A DNA stretch of 64,000 bases from Veillonella sp. CHU740 (GTDB lineage Bacteria > Bacillota > Negativicutes > Veillonellales > Veillonellaceae): positions 62,001-126,000 of the forward strand of contig NZ_RQVD01000005.1 in the NCBI RefSeq assembly GCF_003992055.1, written 5' to 3'. The translations under genes were made by a program, and so were the position numbers. A model generated the notes under the pieces. That model saw only the letters and a program-made list of their open reading frames with translations. It did no database searches and was not told the origin of the DNA. Positions 35,518-45,170 of this stretch are shown one piece after another (position 1 is the first letter of the stretch; the number at the start of each line of letters is the position of its first letter).

Positions 35518-35685
35518 ATACTTTTATATCTCCTTTTTAGGCGTCTCACAAAGACGCTTCACCTATACATGGATGCAACTATAAATCCATGTACGTTCAA
35601 AACCAACTATTTTATAGCCTATAGGCATGATTTCGGGTCTACACGCTATGAAATAGTTACATACACTTATATACAAGTATATAAA

Positions 35686-35721
35686 AAAATGGTGTATCAC
35701 ACAAGTATGATACACCATTTC
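35686..35721 (-). terminator. Terminator of the potE gene
   Basis: ATGGTGTATCA (35689-35699) and TGATACACCAT (35708-35718) form a perfect 11-bp stem; on the minus strand TTTTTTTAT follows. It can also work from the other side. Confidence 0.9.
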
Positions 35722-35811
35722 TAACTTTTGTATGTTTAATAGAAATCTATTAATAGCTCATTCTATACAAAGAATATCATGCTTTATATAGCATATCACT
35801 AGTCCAATAGA

Positions 35812-37140
35812 TTAAAATACATCCTTAGATTGTTTTTCTAGATCAAATTTATCAGAGATAAATCCGTATAATGTCCAGCCAACAAATGTTACGATAGAAC
35901 CGTATGTCATTGCTTCTAAACCAGATGCATATAAAGCATACAAGCTATACAAGGAACCAATGAAAGCGATAAATGTAGTACCGCTTAATTCGCCACCTGC
36001 ACGTCCAGCAGATTTCAAGATAACGATGATAGCTGCCATGGACAATAAGTAAGGGATAATATTAGTTACTACCGCAAGGTTAACTAATACTTCGAATTGC
36101 TCATTCAAAGATTCAGACATTGTCATCAATGCTAGCAAGGATTGAATGATTGTAATTGTAACCATACCAACTACTGGAGCATCTTTAGATGTAATTTTAC
36201 TGAATAATTTAGGGAATAAACCTTCATCAGCAGATTGTTTGAATACGTTTGCAATTGTAAACTGCCAACCAAGTAAGGAACCGAAACAAGACATAACCAT
36301 CAAGCCCATAACGATTTTACCAACTGTTGGAGTGAACATTGTAGCAAATGCTAAACCGAATGGAGCAGAGCTACTTACTAACTCACTTGCTGGCACAAGA
36401 CCAAACATAATATTAGTAGATAATACGTAGATAATAGCTGCCCCTAATGTACCACCAAGTACGGCAATTGGTACGTTCTTTTCAGGATTATCAACTGCAT
36501 CAGAGTTAGCTGCTGCAGATTCTAAGCCTAAGAATGCCCACAATGTCATAGCAATGGAGTTAGTTGCTGCTTCACTAAATGGCAAGTTGTTTACATTCCA
36601 GTTATCCATGTATAAATGACCGGAGAAGAAATACCAACCTGCAGTGGAGATAACGAATACAGGACCGATAACGCCCCATACAGTAAAGCTAGATACACGA
36701 CCAGTGATACTAGCACCACCAAAGTTAAGAACTGTTGCTAACCATAATGTAGCAATTGTCCACATGGCTGTTGTAAATGGAGATAAGTTCGCATCTAAGA
36801 ATGTTGCACCATAACCTACCGCAGAAATCGCAATGGCTACGTTCGCAATTAAAAGGGATACCCCATAGGTATAGTTCGCCATGAAGTTACCAGCCTTACC
36901 GAAGGAATATTCGGAATAGCCACCCATACCGCCGCCTTTTTTGCTATACATACCTGCTTTTGCGAAGGCATAGGCAAGAGCCATAGAACCTACGGCTGTA
37001 ATTAACCAAGATACAATTGACAAAGATCCTACTTGCGCCAACTTAGTTGGAAGCATGATAATACCGGATCCCATCATGTTTACAGCTGTTAAAATCGTAA
37101 GCTGTAATACACTCATTTTATTTTCGCTTGTGCTGCTCAT
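35812..37140 (-). CDS. potE: Putrescine-ornithine antiporter-like APC transporter
   Basis: A 442-residue inner-membrane exchanger of the APC superfamily with 12 membrane segments. The opening LTAVNMMGSGIIMLPTKLAQVG and WAFLGLESAAANSDAVDNPEKNVPIA are characteristic of the PotE/CadB group. Placement directly behind an ornithine decarboxylase gene identifies the likely pair ornithine in / putrescine out, giving acid resistance and a proton-motive force. ATG at 37140 is preferred to GTG at 37146 because GAGG precedes it at a normal distance. Confidence 0.9.
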   Translation of the reverse strand: MSSTSENKMSVLQLTILTAVNMMGSGIIMLPTKLAQVGSLSIVSWLITAVGSMALAYAFAKAGMYSKKGGGMGGYSEYSFGKAGNFMANYTYGVSLLIANVAIAISAVGYGATFLDANLSPFTTAMWTIATLWLATVLNFGGASITGRVSSFTVWGVIGPVFVISTAGWYFFSGHLYMDNWNVNNLPFSEAATNSIAMTLWAFLGLESAAANSDAVDNPEKNVPIAVLGGTLGAAIIYVLSTNIMFGLVPASELVSSSAPFGLAFATMFTPTVGKIVMGLMVMSCFGSLLGWQFTIANVFKQSADEGLFPKLFSKITSKDAPVVGMVTITIIQSLLALMTMSESLNEQFEVLVNLAVVTNIIPYLLSMAAIIVILKSAGRAGGELSGTTFIAFIGSLYSLYALYASGLEAMTYGSIVTFVGWTLYGFISDKFDLEKQSKDVF

Positions 37141-37163
37141 AGGCACCTCACTCAGGAAGGCTC

Positions 37164-37185
37164 AGCTAGGAGCAAGCTCCTAGCT
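37164..37185 (-). promoter_or_regulatory. Hairpin between speF and potE
   Basis: AGCTAGGAGC and GCTCCTAGCT form a perfect 10-bp inverted repeat with two bases between, in the 60-base gap of the speF-potE operon. No T run, so more likely an mRNA-stability or processing element than a terminator. Confidence 0.6.
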
Positions 37186-37203
37186 TTACCTCATTATTAA
37201 TAA

Positions 37204-39384
37204 CTATTTATCAAATTCTTTTTTCAATACATAACCGAAGGCTTTTTTAGTTCCGTCTTCTTGAGTTGTAATGTATACACCTTGGATTTCAGGAGCGAAG
37301 CCCGGTAATTTATTGATACCTTCTTCTAATGCTAAGAAATAATCTCTAGCAGTTTCAGACCATCTTTCACCTGGTTGTACACAAAGTACTCCTGGAGGGT
37401 ATGGAAGAGCGCCTTCCAATGCCATACGGCCAACAGCTTCTGTCAATGGAACAAGTTCACCATGTCCACGTACGAAGTCGAAGTTTGCTTCTTGAGGAGT
37501 TTTTACATATTCAGGCAAGTATTCGTGTAAGAATAGTTTCTTTTGAAGTTCGCTTACATTGCGATCTTTGTAGAAATCATGCATTTCTTGGCATAGACGA
37601 CGGATTGTATAGCCTTTGTATTTATCGATGTTATTGTAGTAAATCGATGGCAATACATCTTGCATTGGTGCGTCTTGTTCAATTAATTGTTCGAAACGAA
37701 CTAATTGTGCTACCAAGTCATCCATTTTTGTTTTGGATTCTGCTGGAGTCATCAAGAATAAAATTGTGTTCAAGTCACATTTTTCTGGGATGATACCATG
37801 TTCACGTAAGTAGTTAGCCAAGATATTCGCATGGATACCAAAGTCTTCATACTCACCAGTTTCTACGTTGATACCTGGTGTAATCAATTGGAATTTACAT
37901 GGATCGATGAAGTATTGACCTGCACCATAGCCTTCGAAGGAATGCCATTTTGCACCTGGCTCGAATGCGAAGTATTTAACATCTTGAGCCATTGCTGCTG
38001 TGTCACCATCTTCCCATTTTTTACCATTTACAACTGGTGGTACTAATGGACGAAGGTATTTACAGTTTTTAAGAACTGCTTTACGAGCATCGATAACTGT
38101 TTCTACGCAATCTTTCCACAATAATTTACCAGCTTCCCCTTCATGGATTTTAGCATTGATGTCAAGGGATGCAAATAGTGGATAGAATGGAGATGTAGAT
38201 GCATGCATCATAAATGCGTTGTTCAAACGTTTATGGTTTACATAGCGATCTTGTCCCTTAATATGGGAGTCTTTTTTATGTACTTGAGATGTTTGAGAGA
38301 AACCAGCTTGTTGTTTATGAACAGATTGAGTTACCAAGATACCAGGATCGTTAGGACCAAGTTCTAATAACAATGGACTGCAATCTTTCATCATTGGGAT
38401 AAATTGTTCATAACCAACCCATGCGGAGTCAAACAAGATGTAGTCGCAAAGGTGACCGATTTTATCTACTACTTGACGAGCATTGTAGATAGTACCATCG
38501 TATGTACCCAATTGAATAACTGCTAAACGAATAGGGCGTTCAGCTTTTGCTTTTTCAGGATCTTGTTCTGCGACTAATTTACGGATATATTCTTCATTAA
38601 AGCAATGTTCCAAGATACCGCCGATAGAACCGAATGGGTTACGAGCTGTTTCTAAATATACAGGAGTCGCACCAGCTTGTACTAATGCACCATGGGAAAT
38701 AGATTTGTGGTTATTACGATCGTATAAAATGATATCCCCAGGAGCTAATAATGCATTCAATACCATTTTATTCGCAGAAGATGTACCGTTCAATACGAAG
38801 TATGTTTTGTCTGCATTATATACTTGTGCTGCATGTTGTTGTGCGTCACATGCTGGACCTTCATGAATCAACAAGTCACCTAATTTAACGTCCGCATTAC
38901 ATAAGTCACTACGGAATAAGTTTTCACCGTAGAAATCATAGAATGCACGACCTGCTGGATGACGAGCGAAGAATTGGCCACCTTGATGACCTGGACAGTC
39001 AAATTGAGAGTTGCCATCTTCTACATAATCAGCTAATGCACGGAAGAATGGAGGTAACATTTCTTCTTCATATTTTTTAGCTGCTGCTTCAATTTGTTTT
39101 ACATATAATTCGTAGTTTACTTCGTTACCATCGATAACACGAGTAATTTTACCTACAAATTCTGGTTTTACAGTAGAGTTCGCATCTTTTTTGATTAAGA
39201 ATACAGGAATGCGAAGCGCTTCAATCAATGGGTTGCTCAACACTTCTTCATGATCTGCATCTGTAATCACAATCGCTGCTACATCAGAAAAATCTGTTTG
39301 ATCTAAAGTCACTGCAAAACGAGTAATGCAATCTTCAAAGTCTTGTAGCGCATCGTGAGAGAACGCAATGTTTAAATGATTCAT
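37204..39384 (-). CDS. speF: Ornithine decarboxylase (SpeF/SpeC type)
   Basis: PLP enzyme making putrescine from ornithine. 726 residues with the three-part layout of the large bacterial decarboxylases: an N-terminal receiver-like wing domain (1-110), the PLP domain with NGTSSANKMVLNALL near 200 and the PLP lysine in TQSVHKQQAGFSQTSQVHKKDSH near 350, and the C-terminal domain (560-726). DGTIYN and FDSAWVGYEQF distinguish it from lysine decarboxylases only tentatively; the adjacent PotE-like antiporter favours ornithine. Strong AGGAGG before the start. Confidence 0.9.
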   Translation of the reverse strand: MNHLNIAFSHDALQDFEDCITRFAVTLDQTDFSDVAAIVITDADHEEVLSNPLIEALRIPVFLIKKDANSTVKPEFVGKITRVIDGNEVNYELYVKQIEAAAKKYEEEMLPPFFRALADYVEDGNSQFDCPGHQGGQFFARHPAGRAFYDFYGENLFRSDLCNADVKLGDLLIHEGPACDAQQHAAQVYNADKTYFVLNGTSSANKMVLNALLAPGDIILYDRNNHKSISHGALVQAGATPVYLETARNPFGSIGGILEHCFNEEYIRKLVAEQDPEKAKAERPIRLAVIQLGTYDGTIYNARQVVDKIGHLCDYILFDSAWVGYEQFIPMMKDCSPLLLELGPNDPGILVTQSVHKQQAGFSQTSQVHKKDSHIKGQDRYVNHKRLNNAFMMHASTSPFYPLFASLDINAKIHEGEAGKLLWKDCVETVIDARKAVLKNCKYLRPLVPPVVNGKKWEDGDTAAMAQDVKYFAFEPGAKWHSFEGYGAGQYFIDPCKFQLITPGINVETGEYEDFGIHANILANYLREHGIIPEKCDLNTILFLMTPAESKTKMDDLVAQLVRFEQLIEQDAPMQDVLPSIYYNNIDKYKGYTIRRLCQEMHDFYKDRNVSELQKKLFLHEYLPEYVKTPQEANFDFVRGHGELVPLTEAVGRMALEGALPYPPGVLCVQPGERWSETARDYFLALEEGINKLPGFAPEIQGVYITTQEDGTKKAFGYVLKKEFDK

Positions 39385-39916
39385 AATAAAGCCTCCTATT
39401 GCATACTATGAATAGACATAATTATTGAAAACCATTGTCGACATGGTAGCTATAGATATATAAATATACAGTAGCTATTTCATATTCATCTTACACCTAA
39501 TGCCAATTTAATTCAACCTTAATTAACTATTTTTATTATAGCAATTAGTTATATTTCATCTCATTAAATGGCTAAGATAGTATATCCTATAGAATATTAT
39601 TTTCTCTATTTCATCTTAATAAACACACTCATATCAACATTTCTCATACAAATCTCTTAAATTTTATCTGTAGAAAATAAAATTTCTTTTTTTATACATT
39701 AACTTTTTATTATTGATATCTTTTCTCGTTATAGGTTGTATTTCTTGTATGTTTATTAACTAATTGTCCACTGAGAATAGATTTAATGAGTTTTTATTCC
39801 TATTTTATTAATATATTAATGATTATATAATTTTAGCATTATCACATTTTTATTCTTGCATTTTTCGCATAGCATAGGTGTATTTTTAGCATGGCAGTCT
39901 TCTATTTCCTATACAA
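39385..39916. other. Gene-free AT-rich region upstream of speF
   Basis: About 530 bases, very AT-rich. On the minus strand a TATAAT lies at about 39536-39541, and GTAGCTAT occurs twice (39446-39453 and 39471-39478, 25 bases apart) in the probable speF leader. No small leader ORF resembling the enterobacterial speFL peptide was found, and no other gene. Confidence 0.5.
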
Positions 39917-39923
39917 TTACAAA

Positions 39924-39949
39924 AAAGAGACCCTATACAGAGTCTCTTT
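39924..39949 (-). terminator. Terminator of purA
   Basis: AAAGAGAC (39924-39931) and GTCTCTTT (39942-39949) pair around 10 bases; on the minus strand TTTTTTGT follows. 12 bases behind purA. Confidence 0.85.
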
Positions 39950-39960
39950 CATTTTATAAA

Positions 39961-41352
<1,392 letters not shown>

Positions 41353-41421
41353 TTAGTACTTGTAAATAGGCGTCTTACATAAAGCTATTTACAATCTATT
41401 ATAGCATATATTGAAACAATT

Positions 41422-41458
41422 AGGGTAGATAGATGTCTTATGACATTCTATCTACCCT
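41422..41458 (-). terminator. Hairpin behind purB
   Basis: AGGGTAGATAGA and TCTATCTACCCT form a 12-bp stem with a further TGTC/GACA inside. The following minus-strand bases (AATTGTTTC) are only weakly T-rich, so termination may be partial and purA could be read through. Confidence 0.7.
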
Positions 41459-41471
41459 CCTAATTCTATTA

Positions 41472-42767
41472 TTATAGTCCAAATCGAGCCATAATCGTAT
41501 CAACATGACGCAACAATGGTTTTGGATCAAAGCAAGCATCGATTTCTTCTGCGCTTAAGTATTTTGCTATCTCTGGATCAGATTTTAATCCTGTAGCAAA
41601 ATCTTTACCTTCTAACCAACGCGCCATAGCATGACGTTGTACCCAACGGTAGGCTTCATCACGAACAGCACCTTTGTCCACTAAATGCGTTAAAATCGTT
41701 TGACTAAATACAAGACCACCTGTTAAGTTCAAGTTTTTCATCATGTTTTCTGGATATACTAACAGTTTATCCACCGTACGTGTGGCTAAATGAATCATGT
41801 AATCCAATGTAATTGTTGCATCTGGCAAAATCACACGTTCTACAGAGCTATGAGAGATATCGCGCTCATGCCATAAGGCTTGATCTTCAAATGCTGCTTG
41901 TGCATGACCACGCAAGATACGTGCCAAGCCGCAGATTCTTTCACAAGTAATTGGATTCCGTTTATGTGGCATCGCAGAGGAACCTTTTTGTTTCGGGCTG
42001 AAATATTCTTCCGCTTCACGTACTTCCGTACGTTGTAAATGACGAATTTCCAAGGCAATACAGTCCAATGTTCCACCGATAACAGCAATCATAGACAATA
42101 ATTCTGCATGACGATCACGAGATACTACTTGTGTCGCTACTTTCACAGGTTCTAGACCCAATTTTTCACACACATATTGTTCTACAAATGGATCAATATT
42201 GGAATACGTTCCTACCGCACCAGACAATTTACCTACTGCTACAGATTGACGAGCTTGTTCTAAACGAGCAATATCGCGGTCAATCTCGGACATCCAGTTC
42301 ACCAATTTCACACCAAATGTGATAGGCTCTCCATGAATGCCATGCGTACGACCAATCATCGGTGTATATTTGAACTCTACAGCACGACGAGCCAAGACCT
42401 CGCGGAAATTGCGTAAACCTTTTAACAATAAGTCACAAGCTTGTTTCATCATGTATCCTAAGGCAGTATCTTTTACATCTGTAGACGTCAAGCCAAGATG
42501 AATGTATTTCGCAAACTCAGGCCCTACATATTCGCCGACAGCAGTGACAAAGGAAATGATGTCATGATTCGTTTCACGTTCGATTTCACGAATGCGGTCC
42601 ACTTCGAAATTTCCCTTTTCACGAATCGCTACCGCCGCTTCCTTTGGGATAATCCCCAGCTCAGCTTGCGCCTCAGATGCCAATATTTCTACTAATAACA
42701 TCGTATCGAACTCATTACGTTCACTCCAAATATGTCCCATCTCTTCACGAGTGTAACGATTAATCAT
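41472..42767 (-). CDS. purB: Adenylosuccinate lyase
   Basis: Acts twice in purine synthesis, releasing fumarate from SAICAR and from adenylosuccinate. 431 residues. Fumarase-superfamily signature GSSAMPHKRNPI near residue 265, TSTDVKDTALG near 90 and RTHGIHGEP near 140 with the catalytic His. It has its own promoter, which is overlapped by large palindromic operators, an unusual arrangement for purB. Confidence 0.97.
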   Translation of the reverse strand: MINRYTREEMGHIWSERNEFDTMLLVEILASEAQAELGIIPKEAAVAIREKGNFEVDRIREIERETNHDIISFVTAVGEYVGPEFAKYIHLGLTSTDVKDTALGYMMKQACDLLLKGLRNFREVLARRAVEFKYTPMIGRTHGIHGEPITFGVKLVNWMSEIDRDIARLEQARQSVAVGKLSGAVGTYSNIDPFVEQYVCEKLGLEPVKVATQVVSRDRHAELLSMIAVIGGTLDCIALEIRHLQRTEVREAEEYFSPKQKGSSAMPHKRNPITCERICGLARILRGHAQAAFEDQALWHERDISHSSVERVILPDATITLDYMIHLATRTVDKLLVYPENMMKNLNLTGGLVFSQTILTHLVDKGAVRDEAYRWVQRHAMARWLEGKDFATGLKSDPEIAKYLSAEEIDACFDPKPLLRHVDTIMARFGL

Positions 42768-42855
42768 ACTGTCACTCCTTTATCTAATCCTCATGGATTT
42801 TTTTACTATCCATTGTGAAAGTCATACCTCATAGGGTTTTCTATATTACCTTATC

Positions 42856-42884
42856 ATTATACAAAAATCGTGGGCAACTGTCAG
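42856..42884 (-). promoter_or_regulatory. purB promoter
   Basis: Minus strand: -35 CTGACA (42879-42884), 17-base spacer, -10 TATAAT (42856-42861). The leader is about 80 bases. Confidence 0.75.
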
Positions 42885-42942
42885 CTATTAGTTGACAGTT
42901 CAACAATTATAAAGTGGTTGTCAACTAATAGTTAACAACCAC
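42876..42942. promoter_or_regulatory. Two related 25-29-bp palindromic operators at purB
   Basis: Site 1 (42876-42900) has arms AACTGTCA / TGACAGTT around a TA-rich centre and overlaps the purB -35. Site 2 (42914-42942) has arms GTGGTTGTCAACTA / TAGTTAACAACCAC. Both share the core TGTYAACTAWTAGYTGACA. A degenerate third site lies at 43113-43137 over the end of the MFS gene. They do not match the Bacillus PurR box. A dimeric repressor of unknown identity is inferred. Confidence 0.65.
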
Positions 42943-43012
42943 CCAGCAACAGAAACTACCTTCTCAATTCTCTAAATATATCAAACTAGCGTATCAGAAG
43001 AACCACTACGTC

Positions 43013-43050
43013 GCTTCTAAAAACTGCCCTACGTGAAAGTTTTTAGAAGC
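43013..43050. repeat. Dispersed hairpin, family A copy 2
   Basis: GCTTCTAAAAACT (43013-43025) pairs with AGTTTTTAGAAGC (43038-43050). A 24-base stretch, 43020-43043, is identical to the reverse complement of 45091-45114 in another copy. Outer arms are degenerate. Confidence 0.75.
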
Positions 43051-43136
43051 AACATGGCTGTTCTGAGCAAATACTTTACATTAGTTATCCTAATTTTTAT
43101 AGTACTCAAGCGAACTATCAACCAACAGTTAACAGT

Positions 43137-44480
43137 TCAGTTCCGCGTATTACGCACGCCTGCCGGGATAGCTCCTACCAAGCAAATCACGCCAAATGCT
43201 ACTAATGCGATGGTACTATTATACTCCATCATTTGTAGCGCCGTTTTTCCTTCTATGGTATAAGCTAAAATGACTCCTATCAACGCCATGCTAATGGTTT
43301 GTCCCAAGAGACGTACTGTCGAAATAGTAGATGACGCAAAACTGATATATGTTTTCGGTACAGAACTCATAATCAAATTATTATTCGGCGGTGCAAAACT
43401 ACTAACTCCTATACCAACAATGGCTAAGCTACTCATAATAATTGGCAGACTTTCAGTGAAAGTACCATAGGCCATGCTAAGTAAACCTATCCCAATAAGC
43501 ACCATCCCCCATCGAGCAAATCGGGATGGATTGTGTCGATCCGATAAGGCCCCCATCCGCGGTGCCAAGAATACCATAATGCCTGTTTGGATGCACAAGG
43601 TCAATCCCGTCATACGAGAATCAAAGCCCATTATCATTTGTAAAAACAATGACAATACAAAACCTACACCAAAGGTGGAGCTAAAGTTCATCATCGCAGC
43701 TATACTAGACATAGTAAACCCTAGATTCGACGCAAATATTCTAACGGGAATGAGCGGATCTTTGCTATTCCATTCTTTATATCCTAAGACAGATAATGCT
43801 GCCATTCCCACTACAATAGCATAAGCACTCCACCAGAAACGAACCCACTCTGTAATACCAATCATAATTGCACTAATACTGAAGACATATAATATTAAAC
43901 TACTGAAAGATAGATTACTATCTGGGGCATGCACCCACTCTTGTTGCAACGAACGAAAGGCCATCCCATTTGCCACCACCCCTAATAAGGCGGTAAACAC
44001 AAAAATACTGCGCCAGCCATAATAGTAATTTAAAAGTCCCCCTAAGGCCGGTCCCAAGGATAACCCTAAATACACCATTCCTCCAATCATACCAAATGCA
44101 TATCCACGTCGCTCCACTGGTACGGACAATGTCAAAATAGACATAGACGTAGTATACACAATACCTAAGGCAATCCCTTGCAAAGCCCGATAAAACATTA
44201 ACATTTCTACGGAGTTCACAAAACACATGCATACAGATATCACCGTAAATACGATGCTACCTATATAAAATAACTTGCGTTTCCCGTACATATCCGCTAG
44301 CTTCCCAGCAGGAATCACCGCCACCGTACAACATAGCAGAAAGGCTTCCACCACCCATGCCATATCATTCGTAGCGGCTCCAAACTCGCGCATCATATCT
44401 GGAAAAGACATCGTGAGAGAACTCGATGCAAAAGGGTTCAAAAACGCCGCTAGCATCATCGTATATAAAACAGATTTCAT
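43137..44480 (-). CDS. MFS drug-efflux-like transporter (DHA2-like)
   Basis: A 447-residue inner-membrane protein with 12-14 membrane segments. The early loop GKLADMYGKRKLFYIG is the MFS motif A, RALQGIALGIVYTTSMSILT and GMIGGMVYLGLSLGPALGGLL are typical of drug:H+ antiporters (motifs B and C). Substrate unknown. It stands alone between the purB operators and a type I toxin locus. Confidence 0.85.
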   Translation of the reverse strand: MKSVLYTMMLAAFLNPFASSSLTMSFPDMMREFGAATNDMAWVVEAFLLCCTVAVIPAGKLADMYGKRKLFYIGSIVFTVISVCMCFVNSVEMLMFYRALQGIALGIVYTTSMSILTLSVPVERRGYAFGMIGGMVYLGLSLGPALGGLLNYYYGWRSIFVFTALLGVVANGMAFRSLQQEWVHAPDSNLSFSSLILYVFSISAIMIGITEWVRFWWSAYAIVVGMAALSVLGYKEWNSKDPLIPVRIFASNLGFTMSSIAAMMNFSSTFGVGFVLSLFLQMIMGFDSRMTGLTLCIQTGIMVFLAPRMGALSDRHNPSRFARWGMVLIGIGLLSMAYGTFTESLPIIMSSLAIVGIGVSSFAPPNNNLIMSSVPKTYISFASSTISTVRLLGQTISMALIGVILAYTIEGKTALQMMEYNSTIALVAFGVICLVGAIPAGVRNTRN

Positions 44481-44556
44481 GTAAATATCACTCCTCGTTT
44501 CAATATACTCTCATTATAACAATACAAATGAGGTTTTGAAAGATTCTACTTTTTAG

Positions 44557-44585
44557 ATGACAATTCTCGCTAAGCATGATATAAT
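44557..44585 (+). promoter_or_regulatory. Promoter of the par-like antitoxin RNA
   Basis: -35 ATGACA (44557-44562), 17-base spacer and a perfect -10 TATAAT (44580-44585). Predicted start near 44592. Confidence 0.8.
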
Positions 44586-44591
44586 TCAGTT

Positions 44592-44661
44592 GACAACAAG
44601 TTGACTAGTTCCATGAGAACAACAAACCCCCACAGCGCCTACTGTGGGGGTTTTGCTTTTT
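44592..44661 (+). ncRNA. Candidate RNA II-type antitoxin RNA (par/fst-like)
   Basis: About 70 bases from its strong promoter to the shared terminator. Its 5' part carries ACAAGTTGACTAGT (44596-44609) and TCCATGA (44611-44617). The same two words occur in the same order at 44760-44773 and 44777-44783 inside the toxin gene. Because the toxin gene is read from the other strand, the RNA is complementary to the toxin start codon and first codons although transcribed elsewhere. This matches RNA II of the pAD1 par locus in size, repeats and shared terminator. Confidence 0.75.
44624..44661. terminator. Shared bidirectional terminator of the par-like locus
   Basis: AAACCCCCACAG (44624-44635) pairs with CTGTGGGGGTTT (44642-44653) around CGCCTA; TTTTGCTTTTT follows on the plus strand and GTTTGTTGTTC on the minus strand. 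Both the antitoxin RNA and the toxin mRNA run into it. Confidence 0.85.
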
Positions 44662-44685
44662 AAAGAGAGCTACCTCTAGATCGGG

Positions 44686-44781
44686 CTAGTTACCTTTAAA
44701 CCATCTGCCTAACCACTTGCAGAAATATTGACTGATTATTCCTGCCACAACAGAGATTAACAAGTTGACTAGTATCTCCAT
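44686..44781 (-). CDS. Fst/Ldr-like hydrophobic 31-residue type I toxin candidate
   Basis: The peptide starts MEILVNLLISVVAGII, one membrane helix, then an aromatic and basic tail SQYFCKWLGRWFKGN. The layout (short N-terminus, helix, charged tail) is that of Fst/Ldr toxins, and tails of the type (Y)xCKWL are frequent in small clostridial proteins as I recall. A strong GGGGGTGAG site precedes ATG 44781 and can be masked by GGGGA-complement bases in the 5' leader (44811-44815 with 44789-44793). Promoter: extended -10 TGCTATACT (TATACT 44828-44833). Antitoxin RNA, direct repeats and shared terminator are adjacent. Confidence 0.75.
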   Translation of the reverse strand: MEILVNLLISVVAGIISQYFCKWLGRWFKGN

Positions 44782-44827
44782 GAACTCACCCCCTTCCTGT
44801 CACCAGTATCGGGGAGGTAACATCTAC

Positions 44828-44836
44828 AGTATAGCA
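44828..44836 (-). promoter_or_regulatory. Promoter of the par-like toxin mRNA
   Basis: Extended -10 TGCTATACT on the minus strand, with no good -35. The predicted mRNA runs from about 44821 to the shared terminator, roughly 200 bases. Confidence 0.6.
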
Positions 44837-44923
44837 AAAATCCACAAACTATAAAATAAACATTCCAAACAAACTATACAATCCCCCTAAAAAACACATC
44901 ACTCCACAAAAACATTCGTCAAG

Positions 44924-44981
44924 AAAAGCCGTGTTACTTACTAAAAACTTTCACTCAGTTTTTAGAAGTGACGCGGCTTTT
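44924..44981. repeat. Dispersed hairpin, family A copy 3
   Basis: AAAAGCCGTGTTACTT pairs with AAGTGACGCGGCTTTT (G-U pairs allowed), inner CTAAAAACT/AGTTTTTAG pair, loop TTCACTC. Confidence 0.8.
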
Positions 44982-45070
44982 CGCCTTTTCAGAAGCATTG
45001 CGGTTTTTCCTCCACCTAGAGTCCCCCAATAGAAACAACATATCTCCGCCCAGAGTATTACATGCAAAAG

Positions 45071-45133
45071 AAAAGCCATATAACTTCGAGAAAACTTTCA
45101 CGTAGGGCAGTTTTCTGAAGTTATATGGCTTTT
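45071..45133. repeat. Dispersed hairpin, family A copy 4
   Basis: AAAAGCCATATAACTTC pairs with GAAGTTATATGGCTTTT, inner GAAAACT/AGTTTTC pair around TTCACGTAGGGC. It lies 38 bases behind korB and may serve as its terminator. Confidence 0.85.
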
Positions 45134-45170
45134 CGACATCATTTACACTCTTACAAGAGATATGTCGTTT

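Noticed and set aside
39385-39916. Ornithine-sensing leader peptide (speFL-like) before speF
   Set aside because: No short ORF with the known features was found; the only short frame is a 4-codon ORF without a ribosome-binding site.
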